NCBI RefSeq assembly: GCF_019249655.2
Contig: NZ_CP137557.1
Coordinates: 3,629,001-3,693,000, forward strand
DNA: 64,000 nucleotides
DNA from: Segatella copri
GTDB lineage: Bacteria > Bacteroidota > Bacteroidia > Bacteroidales > Bacteroidaceae
Direction of reading: 5' to 3'
Shown: one piece after another, positions 1-9,405 of the stretch
Numbering within the stretch: the stretch's first letter is position 1
How the letters are laid out: each line of letters starts with the position of its first letter
Program-made: the position numbers and the translations under genes
The notes under the pieces: generated by a model
Seen by the model: the letters and a program-made list of their open reading frames with translations, nothing else
Databases searched by the model: none
Told to the model about the DNA's origin: nothing

Positions 1-456
1 GATGCCAAAAATGAGTCTGGTGACTGGCTGGGATACGATATGGGCGAGGGCAATGCTGCTATGTTGTTATATGTGAAGTATGCTCCTAGAGTGGGCTATG
101 TCTCTCGAATGGTAGGAGGAAAGATCCAGGTTTCTAACACGGAAGATTTCAAATCTGCTATTACTGTTGCTACGATTGCCTCTGCTCCTGTAGAGAATCA
201 GCTCACTCTGTTGAGGGCTCCTGCTGGTAAGTTCTATCGTTACATGAGATATATTGGCCCAGATAAAGGCAGTTGCAATGTGGCCGAGATTGAGTTTTAT
301 GGAGTAAAAAAGACGGTGGAAACTGGCATAGAGAATGTATCAGAATCAAGCAAATCCCTTGTTTCAGGCCGCATCTACAATTTGCAAGGACAAGAGGTCA
401 AAACAGTAGGAAAGGGCCTGTATATTATCAATGGTAAGAAAGTAGTGGTAAGATAA
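1..456 (+). CDS. C-terminal part of a secreted discoidin-like protein with a T9SS-type tail (5' end outside window)
   Basis: The reading frame is open from the first base, so this is the 3' end of a longer gene. The visible 151 residues contain a segment, MRYIGPDKGSCNVAEIEFYG, typical of the last strands of F5/8 type C (discoidin-like) carbohydrate-binding domains in Bacteroidota surface enzymes. The extreme C-terminus (IYNLQGQEV ... GLYIINGKKVVVR) has the shape of a short type A sorting tail for the type IX secretion system, so the protein is probably secreted or surface-anchored. The catalytic or main domain lies upstream and cannot be named. No clear terminator follows; a hairpin lies about 125 bases downstream. 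Confidence 0.75.
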   Translation, partial: DAKNESGDWLGYDMGEGNAAMLLYVKYAPRVGYVSRMVGGKIQVSNTEDFKSAITVATIASAPVENQLTLLRAPAGKFYRYMRYIGPDKGSCNVAEIEFYGVKKTVETGIENVSESSKSLVSGRIYNLQGQEVKTVGKGLYIINGKKVVVR

Positions 457-580
457 TGCGCAGACATTTTATCATGTTGACAAAACTTGCGTAATTGAAT
501 TATAATATTGATGCCCTCAATTAGAAAAAACTTCTCGTTTTTCCAGGTTCAGCAGGTTGCCATATTCCACCTTCACCCAT

Positions 581-619
581 AGGTAACTACTCAGCCCCCC
601 AGGGCATGGGTAGTTACCT
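581..619. other. Stem-loop in the 457-737 intergenic stretch
   Basis: A 10-bp perfect stem (aggtaactac / gtagttacct) closes a 19-base C-rich loop. It lies between the 3' ends of two convergent genes, so it could act as a bidirectional terminator, although no clear T-run follows on either side. Nothing else gene-like is visible between the two genes. Confidence 0.4.
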
Positions 620-737
620 TACAGTTGTACAACAGCAAGAATTGCATTGAATTTAGAATTTGATCGAGCGTAAAACTTCGTCTATGTCTGTACACTGTCT
701 TGCCATTTAGATGCAAAGATAGGCTTCTTTTGTGAAA

Positions 738-2492
738 TCACACTTCCTCCATTCTCTTCAGCTCCCAGCCCTCAAATTGCATGATAATCTTATGCAAGGT
801 GGTGCCTTGTCGGAGAGCCTCTACCCTAGGTGCCTCGGCATATCGCTTGATTTGCTCCACGGCTTCTGCCCATTGTAACTCGGCTTTCGTATGCTTGCCA
901 TCCTTGCTCATGGCGTTGAACTCGCTCTTTGGCAATATCTTCAGTTCAATGATGTAACAGTGTTTTGTAGGATAATGAGTCAAGTCGGGTAGGAGGAAGA
1001 AGTCGCAATAGCCATGATTTAATTCCAACTCTGGGGCAGTATAATAGTAGCCATTCAGGCTCAGATAAGCCATGAAGAAACCTTGCAGGTTGCGTTCTGC
1101 CTCGATGCCGTCACGAACAGAAGATATCTTGGTGTATGCATCTGCCAAGAACTGAAGTCCATCATGCCATTTGCCATCGTATGCCATGTCATAATAGTAG
1201 GCTTCTAACTGCTCCGTATCGACACTCGCCTTCTCCTCATACAATTCCATCAAGTACTCGTAATACTGTTTGCGAACGTTATTGTTAGGGATGCCAAGTA
1301 TCAAGCGGTCACCCTTCGTTCCCTTGATGGTCAACATACCATAATAGAAGAGCAAACTCACAAACATACGTGGCTTGGTTAACATTCGGGCAGGGAAAGT
1401 CTCTGCAATCTTGCCTATAATTTCGCCATTCTCTATAATGGTGCGAATCACACCTTTGCGGTTGCCATCCAACTTGTCGAGTTGGAGCAACTTCTTCATC
1501 TTGTTGTAATCCGTCTTCGTATTTGGGTCAACCATTTCCTCAGGGCCTTCGCCACTGCTCATATAATTACGGAGAAAATAAAGCACCATGTCACAGTTGA
1601 ACACCTTACTCTGTGTGCCTAATGCTTGTTTAGAGAAGCAATAGTTATCATACCAAGGCTTCATCTCTTGGATGATAGCCTCGACATCGCTATCTGCCGG
1701 AATCCTCCCCACATTCTTATAATAGGTGAACATCTCCCTTACATCCTCTGTAGAGAATCCAAGCATCTGGTTGAATTCCTCCTTGGTGGATATGTGCCAA
1801 CCGATATTGTAGCCACTTGTTACGTCATCCAGCGTCACAGGGCTTACACCCATCATAAAGATGCGCTCAAAGGAACCCTTGAACTTCTTGAAGATATCAC
1901 GATAGAAGCCCTCGGCATGAGTGATAGCCCAATACACATCCTCTCCCTGCTCATTGAGCACGGTGTTGGTAAAGTTGTCATACTCATCGATGATGAGATA
2001 AAGAGGATAGCCTTTCGACCTCGCCTCGCTTTGGATGATGGCGAGCTTAACTCCTGCATCTTTAGCATCTTCCACTTGTTTCTGCACTTTCTCTGAGTAG
2101 AAGTCAAGATAGTCTCGTATGAATCCATTGAGCTGAACACCAAGGTAGAAGTTGAACTTTTCTTCGAGGTTTTCGATGGAACCTCCCACCTGTGAGAAAT
2201 CAAGGTGCATCACTTGATACCTGCCTTGTAAGGGGGTAGGATGCTTGCCAATCCACAAGTCACCAAACCACTCTTGGAACTTGTCCTTGGTGCGGCAGTC
2301 ATAATAAGCATGGAGCATACTCAAGAATACGCTCTTACCAAAACGGCGAGGGCGAATGCAGAAGAGATTGTTGGGACAATCTTCTAACTTTGGAATATAT
2401 GCAGTCTTGTCCACATAATAGCAATTTTGCTCTATTACTTGTACAAAATCCTGTATGCCGTATGGTACTCTTTTTGCTACGTTCTGCTCCAT
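738..2492 (-). CDS. AAA-ATPase-like protein with C-terminal PD-(D/E)XK nuclease-like domain
   Basis: 584 residues. The N-terminal half matches the AAA-ATPase-like family common in Bacteroidota: an opening VPYGIQDFVQVIEQNCYYVDKT, then RPRRFGKSVFLSML as the P-loop-like motif (residues about 48-61) and LIIDEYDNF as the Walker B-like motif (about 165-173). The C-terminal part contains CDFFLLPD and YIIELKI, the D and ExK core of the PD-(D/E)XK_9 domain. The family is often found in many copies per genome; roles in phage defence or mobile-element biology have been proposed but the substrate is unknown. Cytoplasmic, no signal peptide. It is divergent from the PP2C-like gene; a -7 element variant (TAACTTCG on the minus strand) lies about 40 bases upstream of the start. 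Function in the cell remains uncertain. Confidence 0.85.
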   Translation of the reverse strand: MEQNVAKRVPYGIQDFVQVIEQNCYYVDKTAYIPKLEDCPNNLFCIRPRRFGKSVFLSMLHAYYDCRTKDKFQEWFGDLWIGKHPTPLQGRYQVMHLDFSQVGGSIENLEEKFNFYLGVQLNGFIRDYLDFYSEKVQKQVEDAKDAGVKLAIIQSEARSKGYPLYLIIDEYDNFTNTVLNEQGEDVYWAITHAEGFYRDIFKKFKGSFERIFMMGVSPVTLDDVTSGYNIGWHISTKEEFNQMLGFSTEDVREMFTYYKNVGRIPADSDVEAIIQEMKPWYDNYCFSKQALGTQSKVFNCDMVLYFLRNYMSSGEGPEEMVDPNTKTDYNKMKKLLQLDKLDGNRKGVIRTIIENGEIIGKIAETFPARMLTKPRMFVSLLFYYGMLTIKGTKGDRLILGIPNNNVRKQYYEYLMELYEEKASVDTEQLEAYYYDMAYDGKWHDGLQFLADAYTKISSVRDGIEAERNLQGFFMAYLSLNGYYYTAPELELNHGYCDFFLLPDLTHYPTKHCYIIELKILPKSEFNAMSKDGKHTKAELQWAEAVEQIKRYAEAPRVEALRQGTTLHKIIMQFEGWELKRMEEV

Positions 2493-2530
2493 ATCTTTAT
2501 TGTTTTATCGTTTGTATTCGAATTATGCTG

Positions 2531-2538
2531 CGAAGTTA
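2531..2538 (-). promoter_or_regulatory. Candidate -7 element for the AAA/PD-(D/E)XK gene
   Basis: On the minus strand this reads TAACTTCG, one base off the Bacteroidota -7 consensus TAnnTTTG, about 40 bases upstream of the start codon. Confidence 0.4.
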
Positions 2539-2554
2539 CAATAAATATCTGGAA

Positions 2555-2587
2555 CGACCAAAGAAAGTAGTCTGTTTTCTTTGGTCG
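2555..2587. other. Hairpin in the divergent intergenic region
   Basis: Perfect 12-bp arms cgaccaaagaaa and tttctttggtcg around a 9-base loop. It sits between the two divergent genes, upstream of both start codons, so it is not a normal terminator; it could be a regulatory site or a structured leader for the minus-strand gene or a boundary element. Confidence 0.5.
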
Positions 2588-2603
2588 TTTCGCAGAAATG
2601 AAG

Positions 2604-2611
2604 TACCTTTG
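2604..2611 (+). promoter_or_regulatory. Candidate -7 element for the PP2C-like gene
   Basis: TACCTTTG fits the Bacteroidota TAnnTTTG element and lies about 52 bases upstream of the start codon. The -33 element is not obvious. Confidence 0.45.
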
Positions 2612-2663
2612 GGGTGGTTTTATATTAAATAGACTTTGATTTTTAGCATAAGATAGACAAAAA

Positions 2664-3509
2664 ATGAAAATTATTGAAAGCAGTATTATAGGAAAGAAGA
2701 GCCCTGAGGCTTGTGAGGATGGAATGGTAGTTACCGATGATTTCATCGCAGTGATTGATGGCAGTACAAGCAAGACTCCGAAGCGTCTCAATCCTGATAT
2801 GAAGAACGGAAGATACGCCATGATGCTTATCTCGGAGTATATTCGTGAGGAGTTGAAAGCAGATGCCTCGGTAGATGATTTCTGCCAGGGTGTGACAGCC
2901 TATATATATAATAAGGTGTATGAAAAGCTAGGGGTGGAAGAGCGGTTGAAGGAGCATCCGGAAGAGCGGCTTACCGCCTCGGCTATCCTTTATAGCCGGA
3001 CAAGGAATGAAATCTGGATGGTGGGCGATTGCCAGGCCATCATCGATGGAAAGCTTTATGAGAACGGCAAGCCTTATGAGCAGGCGATTGCAAGAAAGAG
3101 GGTAGAGCTGATAGAGCAGGGCCTTTCGCCTGCTGAGGCTAGAAAGCAGATAGAGCCATTATTGATTGAGGCGATGCTTTCCGGGCAGAACCAGACCTAT
3201 ACGGTTATCGATGGATTCCCGATTTATCGGGAGGGAGTGAAGATTGTAGCCTTGAAAATGAAACCTGCTTCAAGTAGCATTGAAACATACTTTCAAGAGC
3301 AAACGAAGCCTGTTTCATCGCCTAATGAAGTAGTATTGGCTAGCGATGGCTATCCTTTCCTGAAGCCAACCTTGGCAGAGAGTGAGGCGGCATTGGCAGA
3401 GCAGATTGCCAACGACCCTCAATGCATCCACGACTTCATCGCCACTAAGGGCTTGGTGGCAGGGAACAAAAGCTTCGATGACCGCACTTACATACGTTTT
3501 ATTATCTGA
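2664..3509 (+). CDS. PP2C-like (PPM-type) phosphatase-related protein
   Basis: 281 residues without a signal peptide. The order of short motifs resembles a PPM/PP2C fold: EDGMVVTDDFIAVIDGSTS near the N-terminus (metal-binding Asp-Gly), IWMVGDCQAIIDG in the middle (the VGDS-like strand) and SFDDRTYIRFI at the very end (the terminal metal-binding Asp-Asp). If active it would dephosphorylate Ser/Thr in the cytoplasm, but the family is divergent and the substrate unknown. It is followed after 70 bases by the lyase gene and could be co-transcribed, though its role looks unrelated to glycan breakdown. Alternative: a non-catalytic PP2C-like sensor. Confidence 0.6.
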   Translation: MKIIESSIIGKKSPEACEDGMVVTDDFIAVIDGSTSKTPKRLNPDMKNGRYAMMLISEYIREELKADASVDDFCQGVTAYIYNKVYEKLGVEERLKEHPEERLTASAILYSRTRNEIWMVGDCQAIIDGKLYENGKPYEQAIARKRVELIEQGLSPAEARKQIEPLLIEAMLSGQNQTYTVIDGFPIYREGVKIVALKMKPASSSIETYFQEQTKPVSSPNEVVLASDGYPFLKPTLAESEAALAEQIANDPQCIHDFIATKGLVAGNKSFDDRTYIRFII

Positions 3510-3579
3510 TGTCATACGTATAAATCGCCCCCCAATCGTATTCTTATTAAAAATCACATAAAAGATAAGAACAACTCGT

Positions 3580-5955
3580 ATGAAACAGAAAGTACTATAT
3601 GTGGCAGCCTTGATGCTCCTCTCTTCTTCTTTCGGTATGGCTAAGAAGAAGGTGGAGGATTCAGAGATTACCAAGTTGAAGGCTAAGATTGAGAACGTGA
3701 TGAGCCAGGTGGATAAGCAACCCGACTGGCTCTATTCCCGATTGCAGATGTTTTGGAAGACCAATGCATCAGATGTGTTTGTTAATGGTGAGACATTCTC
3801 TCATCCTGGGGGAGAGCGAGCAGCTGCGCCTACCGTGAAATATAATGGCTCACGAAGCACGGCATCTCAATATAATCGCCCTAAGCTGGAGGATATTATT
3901 CCTTATGATGACGATGAGCAGGGTAGCGTTACTTACATTAGCAGGGCTACAGGAAAGATGGAGAAGACTTCTCCAGCCAAGACGGGATGCAATCTGGCAG
4001 GTGTGAACCGTCAGATTATCGGTATTGCCCGTGATGCCGCTCGCATCTATGCCGCCACTGGCGATATGCGCTATGGACAGATGGCAGCAAAGGTGTTCGA
4101 TGTCTATATGAAGGGCATCGCCTATCGCAATGTGCCTATCGATTTGAATCATGGTCATCAGCAAACCTTGGTGGGCATGACTACCTTTGAGGTTATCCAC
4201 GAGGATGCCATCAACGAACTCACCCAGATGTATCCCCTCATCAAGAATCTTGTGAAGGACGACCAAGCCGTCATCGAGGCTGGTTTCAAGAAGTGGGCTG
4301 AGAACATCATCGCCAATGGTGTGCCTCACAACAATTGGAATTTGTTTCAGGCTGACTTCATCGTAAAGATAGCCTTGGTATTGCAAGATAACCAAGCATA
4401 CGCAGATGGCAAGGGCAAGCAATACTACTTGGATTATATCGTAAATCAAAATAGTATTCGCCAGTGGAGTATGAACAAGCTCATCGACTTCGGCTTTGAT
4501 GCGAAGAGCAAGACTTGGTATGAATCGCCAGGCTACAGTACCACGGTATTGAGCAGTATCTGCGATTTCGCCAACATGCTGGATGAGAAGGCTGGCATTG
4601 ACCTCTTCAAGCAGCGTCCTATCTTGACGGAAGCAGTGAAGACCTCTGCCGAATATCTCTTCCCTAACCGTATGATTGCAGGTTTTGGCGATACTCATCC
4701 AGGTTATCTCAATACAGGTGGCATCGACCAAGTATTGAAGTATGCCACTCGCCATAAGAATAAGAATCTTATCTCTGAGATGAATCTTCTGAAGAATGCA
4801 GTGGCTCCCCAAGCTCCTATCTCTGAGATAGAGGCATATACGAGCACCCTGTTTTATGCCCCTAATGTTTCGTGGATAGCGATGCGAAGTGGTATGGACA
4901 AGCAGCACGACTTGATGGCTTCCGTCAATGCTAGCCTTGGCAACCACCAGCATTCCAACGGCATCTCGCTCGAACTCTATGGCAAGGGATATGTTTTGGG
5001 ACCTGATGCAGGTATCGGCAGAACCCTCTATAGCGGCTTGGACTATCTGGAATATTATTCCCAGATGCCAGCCCATAACACGGTAGTGGTGGATGGTGTA
5101 TCAAGCTATCCTGTAATGATGTCTCAGCATGCCTTCAAGGTTGTCGCCTCTTATCCAGAGGTAAGCAAGGATCAACCTGCCAGCAAGAAGCTCTCCGAAA
5201 AGAAACTTTCTTTTCAGAAGGATTCTGAACTTAAGGATAAGATAACTTACGCTACCGTAAGTTTCATTGAGCCAGAGACACAGGCACAGCAGCAGCGTAC
5301 CACCGCCATCGTGAAGACATCTGCTAAGGGTGGATATTACATAGATGTGTTCCGTAGCAAGAAGAAGGAAGGTGGCGATAAAACCCACGATTACTTCTAT
5401 CACAATCTCGGACAGGAGATGAAGGTGATGGATGCGGCTTCTGGTCAGCCTCTCGATATGAAACCAACGGAGGAACTTGCTTTTGCAGGTGGTCATCTCT
5501 ATGCCTATTCTTATATCTATGACAAGAAGAGCGCAGAGATGCAGAACAGTGTAAAGACGCAGTTCGTTACCAAGATACTGGATGATAAGGTAGTGGAGGC
5601 AATGGATGGTCAGCGTGAAATCACCATGACCATGTGGATGAAGAAAGATGAGAACCGTACCATCTTCCAAGCTCTCTCGCCAGTCAACCTCGAATATGAG
5701 CGCATGCCGAATCAGCCTTATAAGGTAGATGAGCAGCCAGTGCTTACCTTTGTGGCTCGCCAGAAGGGAGAGGCATGGAACCATCCATTCGTCTGCGTAT
5801 ATGAACCAAGTTCTGATGCGGAGCCAGGCGATATAGCATCGGTAGATTACTTTACGCCGAGCGAGCCGAGTGCCGTGGGCATTATCGTGAAGCTGAAGGA
5901 TGGAACCGAGCAGCGCATCGTATGCTCGGAGAATGGAAAAGTACAAATCAAGTAG
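3580..5955 (+). CDS. Heparinase II/III-type polysaccharide lyase (secreted)
   Basis: 791 residues. An SPI-type signal peptide is visible (MKQKVLYVAALMLLSSSFGMA). Residues about 100-400 form the (alpha/alpha)-toroid expected of this fold (PHNNWNLFQADF, WYESPGYSTT), and the segment NHQHSNGISLELYGKG followed by PAHNTVVVDG is the heparinase II/III beta-sheet domain, carrying His and Tyr candidates for beta-elimination. Such enzymes cleave uronic-acid-containing glycans and leave a 4,5-unsaturated uronate at the new non-reducing end. The exact PL family and substrate cannot be set from sequence reading. The next gene starts 10 bases downstream, so an operon with GH97 and the hydrolase is very likely. 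The GH88 gene further along could process the product. Confidence 0.85.
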   Translation: MKQKVLYVAALMLLSSSFGMAKKKVEDSEITKLKAKIENVMSQVDKQPDWLYSRLQMFWKTNASDVFVNGETFSHPGGERAAAPTVKYNGSRSTASQYNRPKLEDIIPYDDDEQGSVTYISRATGKMEKTSPAKTGCNLAGVNRQIIGIARDAARIYAATGDMRYGQMAAKVFDVYMKGIAYRNVPIDLNHGHQQTLVGMTTFEVIHEDAINELTQMYPLIKNLVKDDQAVIEAGFKKWAENIIANGVPHNNWNLFQADFIVKIALVLQDNQAYADGKGKQYYLDYIVNQNSIRQWSMNKLIDFGFDAKSKTWYESPGYSTTVLSSICDFANMLDEKAGIDLFKQRPILTEAVKTSAEYLFPNRMIAGFGDTHPGYLNTGGIDQVLKYATRHKNKNLISEMNLLKNAVAPQAPISEIEAYTSTLFYAPNVSWIAMRSGMDKQHDLMASVNASLGNHQHSNGISLELYGKGYVLGPDAGIGRTLYSGLDYLEYYSQMPAHNTVVVDGVSSYPVMMSQHAFKVVASYPEVSKDQPASKKLSEKKLSFQKDSELKDKITYATVSFIEPETQAQQQRTTAIVKTSAKGGYYIDVFRSKKKEGGDKTHDYFYHNLGQEMKVMDAASGQPLDMKPTEELAFAGGHLYAYSYIYDKKSAEMQNSVKTQFVTKILDDKVVEAMDGQREITMTMWMKKDENRTIFQALSPVNLEYERMPNQPYKVDEQPVLTFVARQKGEAWNHPFVCVYEPSSDAEPGDIASVDYFTPSEPSAVGIIVKLKDGTEQRIVCSENGKVQIK

Positions 5956-5965
5956 AAATCCAGTT

Positions 5966-7873
5966 ATGAGAAAGTTTTTTATTGCTATCTTGTTTTGGGC
6001 GGTTGCTATAGTTGGATATGCAGCAGAAGCCTTGCAGTCGCCTGACGGCAAATACAACTTCGTCTTCGAACAGAAAGACGGAAGATTAACCTACCGCCTC
6101 GACTATGCAGCTAAGCAGGTAATAGAAGAGGGTGAATTAGGTGTGAATATCGACAACCACTTGGTGGAGTCGGCTATGGGAATACCAGTGGATAACAGCA
6201 ACGTTTGGACCCATGGTATGGAAGTAACAAGTGTGGATCGTCGTTCTGAGGACAATACTTGGAAGCCAGTCTATGGCGAGTATGCCCAGATACGAGATCG
6301 TTATAATGAGATGACCATTCATCTCTTGAAGGGTGGCAAGCATCAGGGCGCAAGTAATGCTTACGACAAGCGCCAGCAATATCTCCTAGACATCATTGTG
6401 AGAGCTTACGATGAGGGAGTAGCCATCCGCTATCATTTCCCTGAGGCAACCAATGGTTTGTTCATGCACATCACCGACGACATCACTTCTTTCCGCTTTG
6501 CCCCAGGTGCAGAGGCTTACCACTATGCTTGGGCGCAATCTCATGCCAACAAGGTAAAGCTTTTGAAGAGCGAGGCTGCTTGGAAGGAAGAGGCAGAGCG
6601 CCCATTGACACTTCGTTTGGATAATGGACTTTATGCAGCCATTGGTGAGGCTGCATTGAGTGACTTTGTGAGAGGTAAACTTAAGTTGAAAGCAGACAAT
6701 GAGTTACAGATGGCGTTGTTCCATCCTGCCGACATCATCACGGCATACGATATGCCTTGGCGATTCATCATGGTGGGTGAGAAGGCTATCGACCTGATCA
6801 ACAACAAGCAGATGGTGCTCAATCTCAATACTCCTTGCCAGATTTCCGATACCTCTTGGATTAAGCCAGGCAAGGCTTTCCGTGTATGTCGTTTGGATAT
6901 GAAGACTTGCATGGAGGGTGTTGACTTCTGTGTGGATAGAGGTCTTCAATATATCGAGCTTGATGCAGGCTGGTATGGTCCAGAGATGAAGATGTCTTCT
7001 TCTGCCTTGAAAGTATTGGAAACTCGCGACATTGATATGCCAAAGCTCTGTCAGTATGCCAAGAGCAAGGGCATCGGTGTGTGGGTTTATGTCAACCAGA
7101 GAGCCTTGTATCAGGAGCTTGACCAGCTATTGCCACTCTATGAGAAATGGGGCATCAGTGGAATCAAGTTTGGCTTTGTGCAGATAGGTTCGCAGGAGTG
7201 GACCACTTGGCTTCACAATGCCGTAAAGAAGTGTACCGACCATCACATCATGGTGGATATCCACGATGAGTATCGCCCTACAGGATGGAGCCGCACTTAT
7301 CCTAACTTGATGACGCAAGAAGGTATTGGCGGCAACGAGGAAATGCCAGATGCTGAGCACAACACCATCTTGCCATTTACCCGTTTCCTCTGCGGTCCTG
7401 CTGATTATACGCCTTGTTATTTCAATGGTAGAGTGAAGAATACCAAGGCTCACCAGTTGGCGATGCCAGTAGTATATTACAGTCCTGTCACCTTCTTGTT
7501 TTGGTATGACCTCCCGAATGTATATAAGGGAGAAAAGGAGTTGGACTTCTGGAAATATTGTCCTACCGTATGGGATGAGAGCAAGGCTTTGCAGGGCGAG
7601 ATAGGTGAGTATATCGTGCAGGCGCGTCGCTCGGGCAATGATTGGTTTGTGGGAGCGATGAATGGCTTGCAAGCTCGTGACATCACTCTCAATACAGCCG
7701 ACTTCTTGCAGAAAGGCAAGAAATATCAAGTGGAGATATACAACGATAACCCTGCGTTGAATACTCATACCAAGGTATCTACTGTAGTTCAGACTATCAA
7801 GGCTGGCAAGATATTAAAGCTTCATTTGCAGCCGTCAGGCGGTGCCGCATTGCGATTCAGTTTGTTAAAATGA
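5966..7873 (+). CDS. Glycoside hydrolase family 97 (periplasmic alpha-glycosidase)
   Basis: 635 residues from the ATG followed by a clear signal peptide (MRKFFIAILFWAVAIVGYA); the longer in-frame start overlaps the lyase gene and is rejected. The N-terminal GH97 beta-sandwich (LQSPDGKYNFVFEQKDGRLTY-like opening, QYLLDIIVRAYDEGVAIRYHF) is followed by a TIM barrel with YIELDAGWYG, MVDIHDEYRPTGWSRTYPN and LMTQEGIGGNE, and a small C-terminal beta domain. GH97 contains inverting alpha-glucosidases (SusB type) and retaining alpha-galactosidases; I cannot decide between them safely. It lies 10 bases after the lyase and 4 bases before the hydrolase, so all three should be made together and act on the same glycan. 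Confidence 0.88.
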   Translation: MRKFFIAILFWAVAIVGYAAEALQSPDGKYNFVFEQKDGRLTYRLDYAAKQVIEEGELGVNIDNHLVESAMGIPVDNSNVWTHGMEVTSVDRRSEDNTWKPVYGEYAQIRDRYNEMTIHLLKGGKHQGASNAYDKRQQYLLDIIVRAYDEGVAIRYHFPEATNGLFMHITDDITSFRFAPGAEAYHYAWAQSHANKVKLLKSEAAWKEEAERPLTLRLDNGLYAAIGEAALSDFVRGKLKLKADNELQMALFHPADIITAYDMPWRFIMVGEKAIDLINNKQMVLNLNTPCQISDTSWIKPGKAFRVCRLDMKTCMEGVDFCVDRGLQYIELDAGWYGPEMKMSSSALKVLETRDIDMPKLCQYAKSKGIGVWVYVNQRALYQELDQLLPLYEKWGISGIKFGFVQIGSQEWTTWLHNAVKKCTDHHIMVDIHDEYRPTGWSRTYPNLMTQEGIGGNEEMPDAEHNTILPFTRFLCGPADYTPCYFNGRVKNTKAHQLAMPVVYYSPVTFLFWYDLPNVYKGEKELDFWKYCPTVWDESKALQGEIGEYIVQARRSGNDWFVGAMNGLQARDITLNTADFLQKGKKYQVEIYNDNPALNTHTKVSTVVQTIKAGKILKLHLQPSGGAALRFSLLK

Positions 7874-7877
7874 CAAT

Positions 7878-9290
7878 ATGATGTTATTAAGAAAAATACG
7901 TATCAGAGTTATGTTGATGGTCTTGCTGTTGCAAGGCATCTTCGTAAGTACAGCCCATGCCATTGGTGTGGGAGGTAGTGGAATGTACCAGTGGTCAGTG
8001 GATTTGAGAGGCTATATCTCTTCAGAGACAGGCAAGGCTCCGGTGGCTTACCTTTGGGTGCCAGAGGGATGCAAGCAAGTGAAAGCGGTGATGCTTTCTC
8101 AACAGAATATGACGGAGGAGGCTATCTATAAGAATCCGAAGTTTCAGGCTCAGATGAAGAAACTGGGTGTGGCAATGGTATGGGTGGCTCCTGCTTTCAC
8201 CAACAACTGGGATCCAGCGACTGGCGCACAGAATACCTTTGAGGAGATGATGGGCAATCTCGCCGACCAAAGCGGCCATGCCGAGATAGCCAAGGCTCCT
8301 ATCATCCCTTTGGGACATTCCGCGCAAGCTACCTTCCCTTGGAACTTTGCGGCTTGGAATCCGAACCGCACGCTCTGCCTCATCTCCTTCCATGGTGATG
8401 CGCCTCGTACCAATCTCTGTGGATATGGTAGGGATAACGTGGAGTGGGGACGTCATCGCAACATTGATGGCATTCCTGGTTTGATGGTAGAAGGCGAGTA
8501 TGAATGGTGGGAGGCTCGTGTGAATCCTGCCCTTGCCTTCCGCATGATGTATCCAGAGAGTTGTATCTCCTTCCTTTGCGATACTGGCAGAGGACATTTT
8601 GATTGTGGCGATAGGACAGCCTTGTATCTTGCCAAGTTCATTCAGAAGGCATTAGAACAGCGTTTGAATGCCGATGGAACACTCCGTAAACTCAATCCGA
8701 AGGAGGGTTGGCTTGCCGAGAGATTCCATTCTGATATGATGGGTACAGATGGAGCGGACAAAGGCAAAGCTCCTGAGATTGCTTCAGCCTCTCGCCCTCA
8801 GCCTGCACCTTATAATATATATAAGGGCGACAAGCATGATGCCTTCTGGTATTTCGATAAGGAAATGACGGAACTCACAGAGGCTCGATACAAGGAGACG
8901 GCGGGCAAGAAAGTTCAGTATGTTGGTTTCGAGTATCAAGGTAAGCTCATTCCATACAACGATAAGTTGCAGGGAGGCATGAAGCTTGATTTAAGAAATC
9001 TGGATGGCATCACCTTCCAGCTAAAGGCGGTCTATACCGATAGCTCTCGTCGTGCAACTACCCAAGAGCATGGCAAGAAGAAACCTCACATTGAGGTAAT
9101 CAATGGTCCTGTCAAGAAAGTCAATGATACGACCTTCAAGTTCTATCCCTACGAGGCAGGATGGGACAATGCCCGTAGGTCATTCACCTGCTGGCTGGTA
9201 GCGGTTGCTGATGCCGATGGTGAATATAAGGGTGCCGTGCAACCTATCTGTATTGAGATTCCGAAAGATGTGATGAATCGCTTGAAATGA
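7878..9290 (+). CDS. Secreted alpha/beta-hydrolase, possible carbohydrate esterase
   Basis: 470 residues with an N-terminal signal peptide (hydrophobic LMVLLLQGIFVSTAHA). The core has an alpha/beta-hydrolase look: PVAYLWVPEG, VWVAPAFTNNWD and a nucleophile elbow PLGHSAQATFPW (Ser in GHSAQ, near residue 140), with GRGHFDCGDR supplying a likely catalytic His. About 200 residues at the C-terminus form an extra domain with no motif I recognise. It is the last gene of the lyase-GH97 trio (4-base gap) and is followed by a strong terminator. De-esterification of the same glycan is the simplest guess; a specific acyl group cannot be named. Confidence 0.7.
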   Translation: MMLLRKIRIRVMLMVLLLQGIFVSTAHAIGVGGSGMYQWSVDLRGYISSETGKAPVAYLWVPEGCKQVKAVMLSQQNMTEEAIYKNPKFQAQMKKLGVAMVWVAPAFTNNWDPATGAQNTFEEMMGNLADQSGHAEIAKAPIIPLGHSAQATFPWNFAAWNPNRTLCLISFHGDAPRTNLCGYGRDNVEWGRHRNIDGIPGLMVEGEYEWWEARVNPALAFRMMYPESCISFLCDTGRGHFDCGDRTALYLAKFIQKALEQRLNADGTLRKLNPKEGWLAERFHSDMMGTDGADKGKAPEIASASRPQPAPYNIYKGDKHDAFWYFDKEMTELTEARYKETAGKKVQYVGFEYQGKLIPYNDKLQGGMKLDLRNLDGITFQLKAVYTDSSRRATTQEHGKKKPHIEVINGPVKKVNDTTFKFYPYEAGWDNARRSFTCWLVAVADADGEYKGAVQPICIEIPKDVMNRLK

Positions 9291-9310
9291 AAATAAAACA
9301 GATGAGAGTA

Positions 9311-9345
9311 ATCCCATTGGTAGTAATGCCAATGGGATTTTTTTG
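9311..9345 (+). terminator. Rho-independent terminator of the lyase-GH97-hydrolase operon
   Basis: Perfect 10-bp stem (atcccattgg / ccaatgggat) with an 8-base loop, followed at once by seven T. It lies 20 bases after the hydrolase stop codon. Confidence 0.9.
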
Positions 9346-9405
9346 TTAGCGTTTTTATGTAATTTTAGCTTTATAATCGTATACCTAGAAAAACAAAGCA
9401 TAACT

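Noticed and set aside
3850..5076. 408-codon frame opposite the lyase gene
   Set aside because: Antisense shadow of the heparinase-type gene, no recognisable domain.
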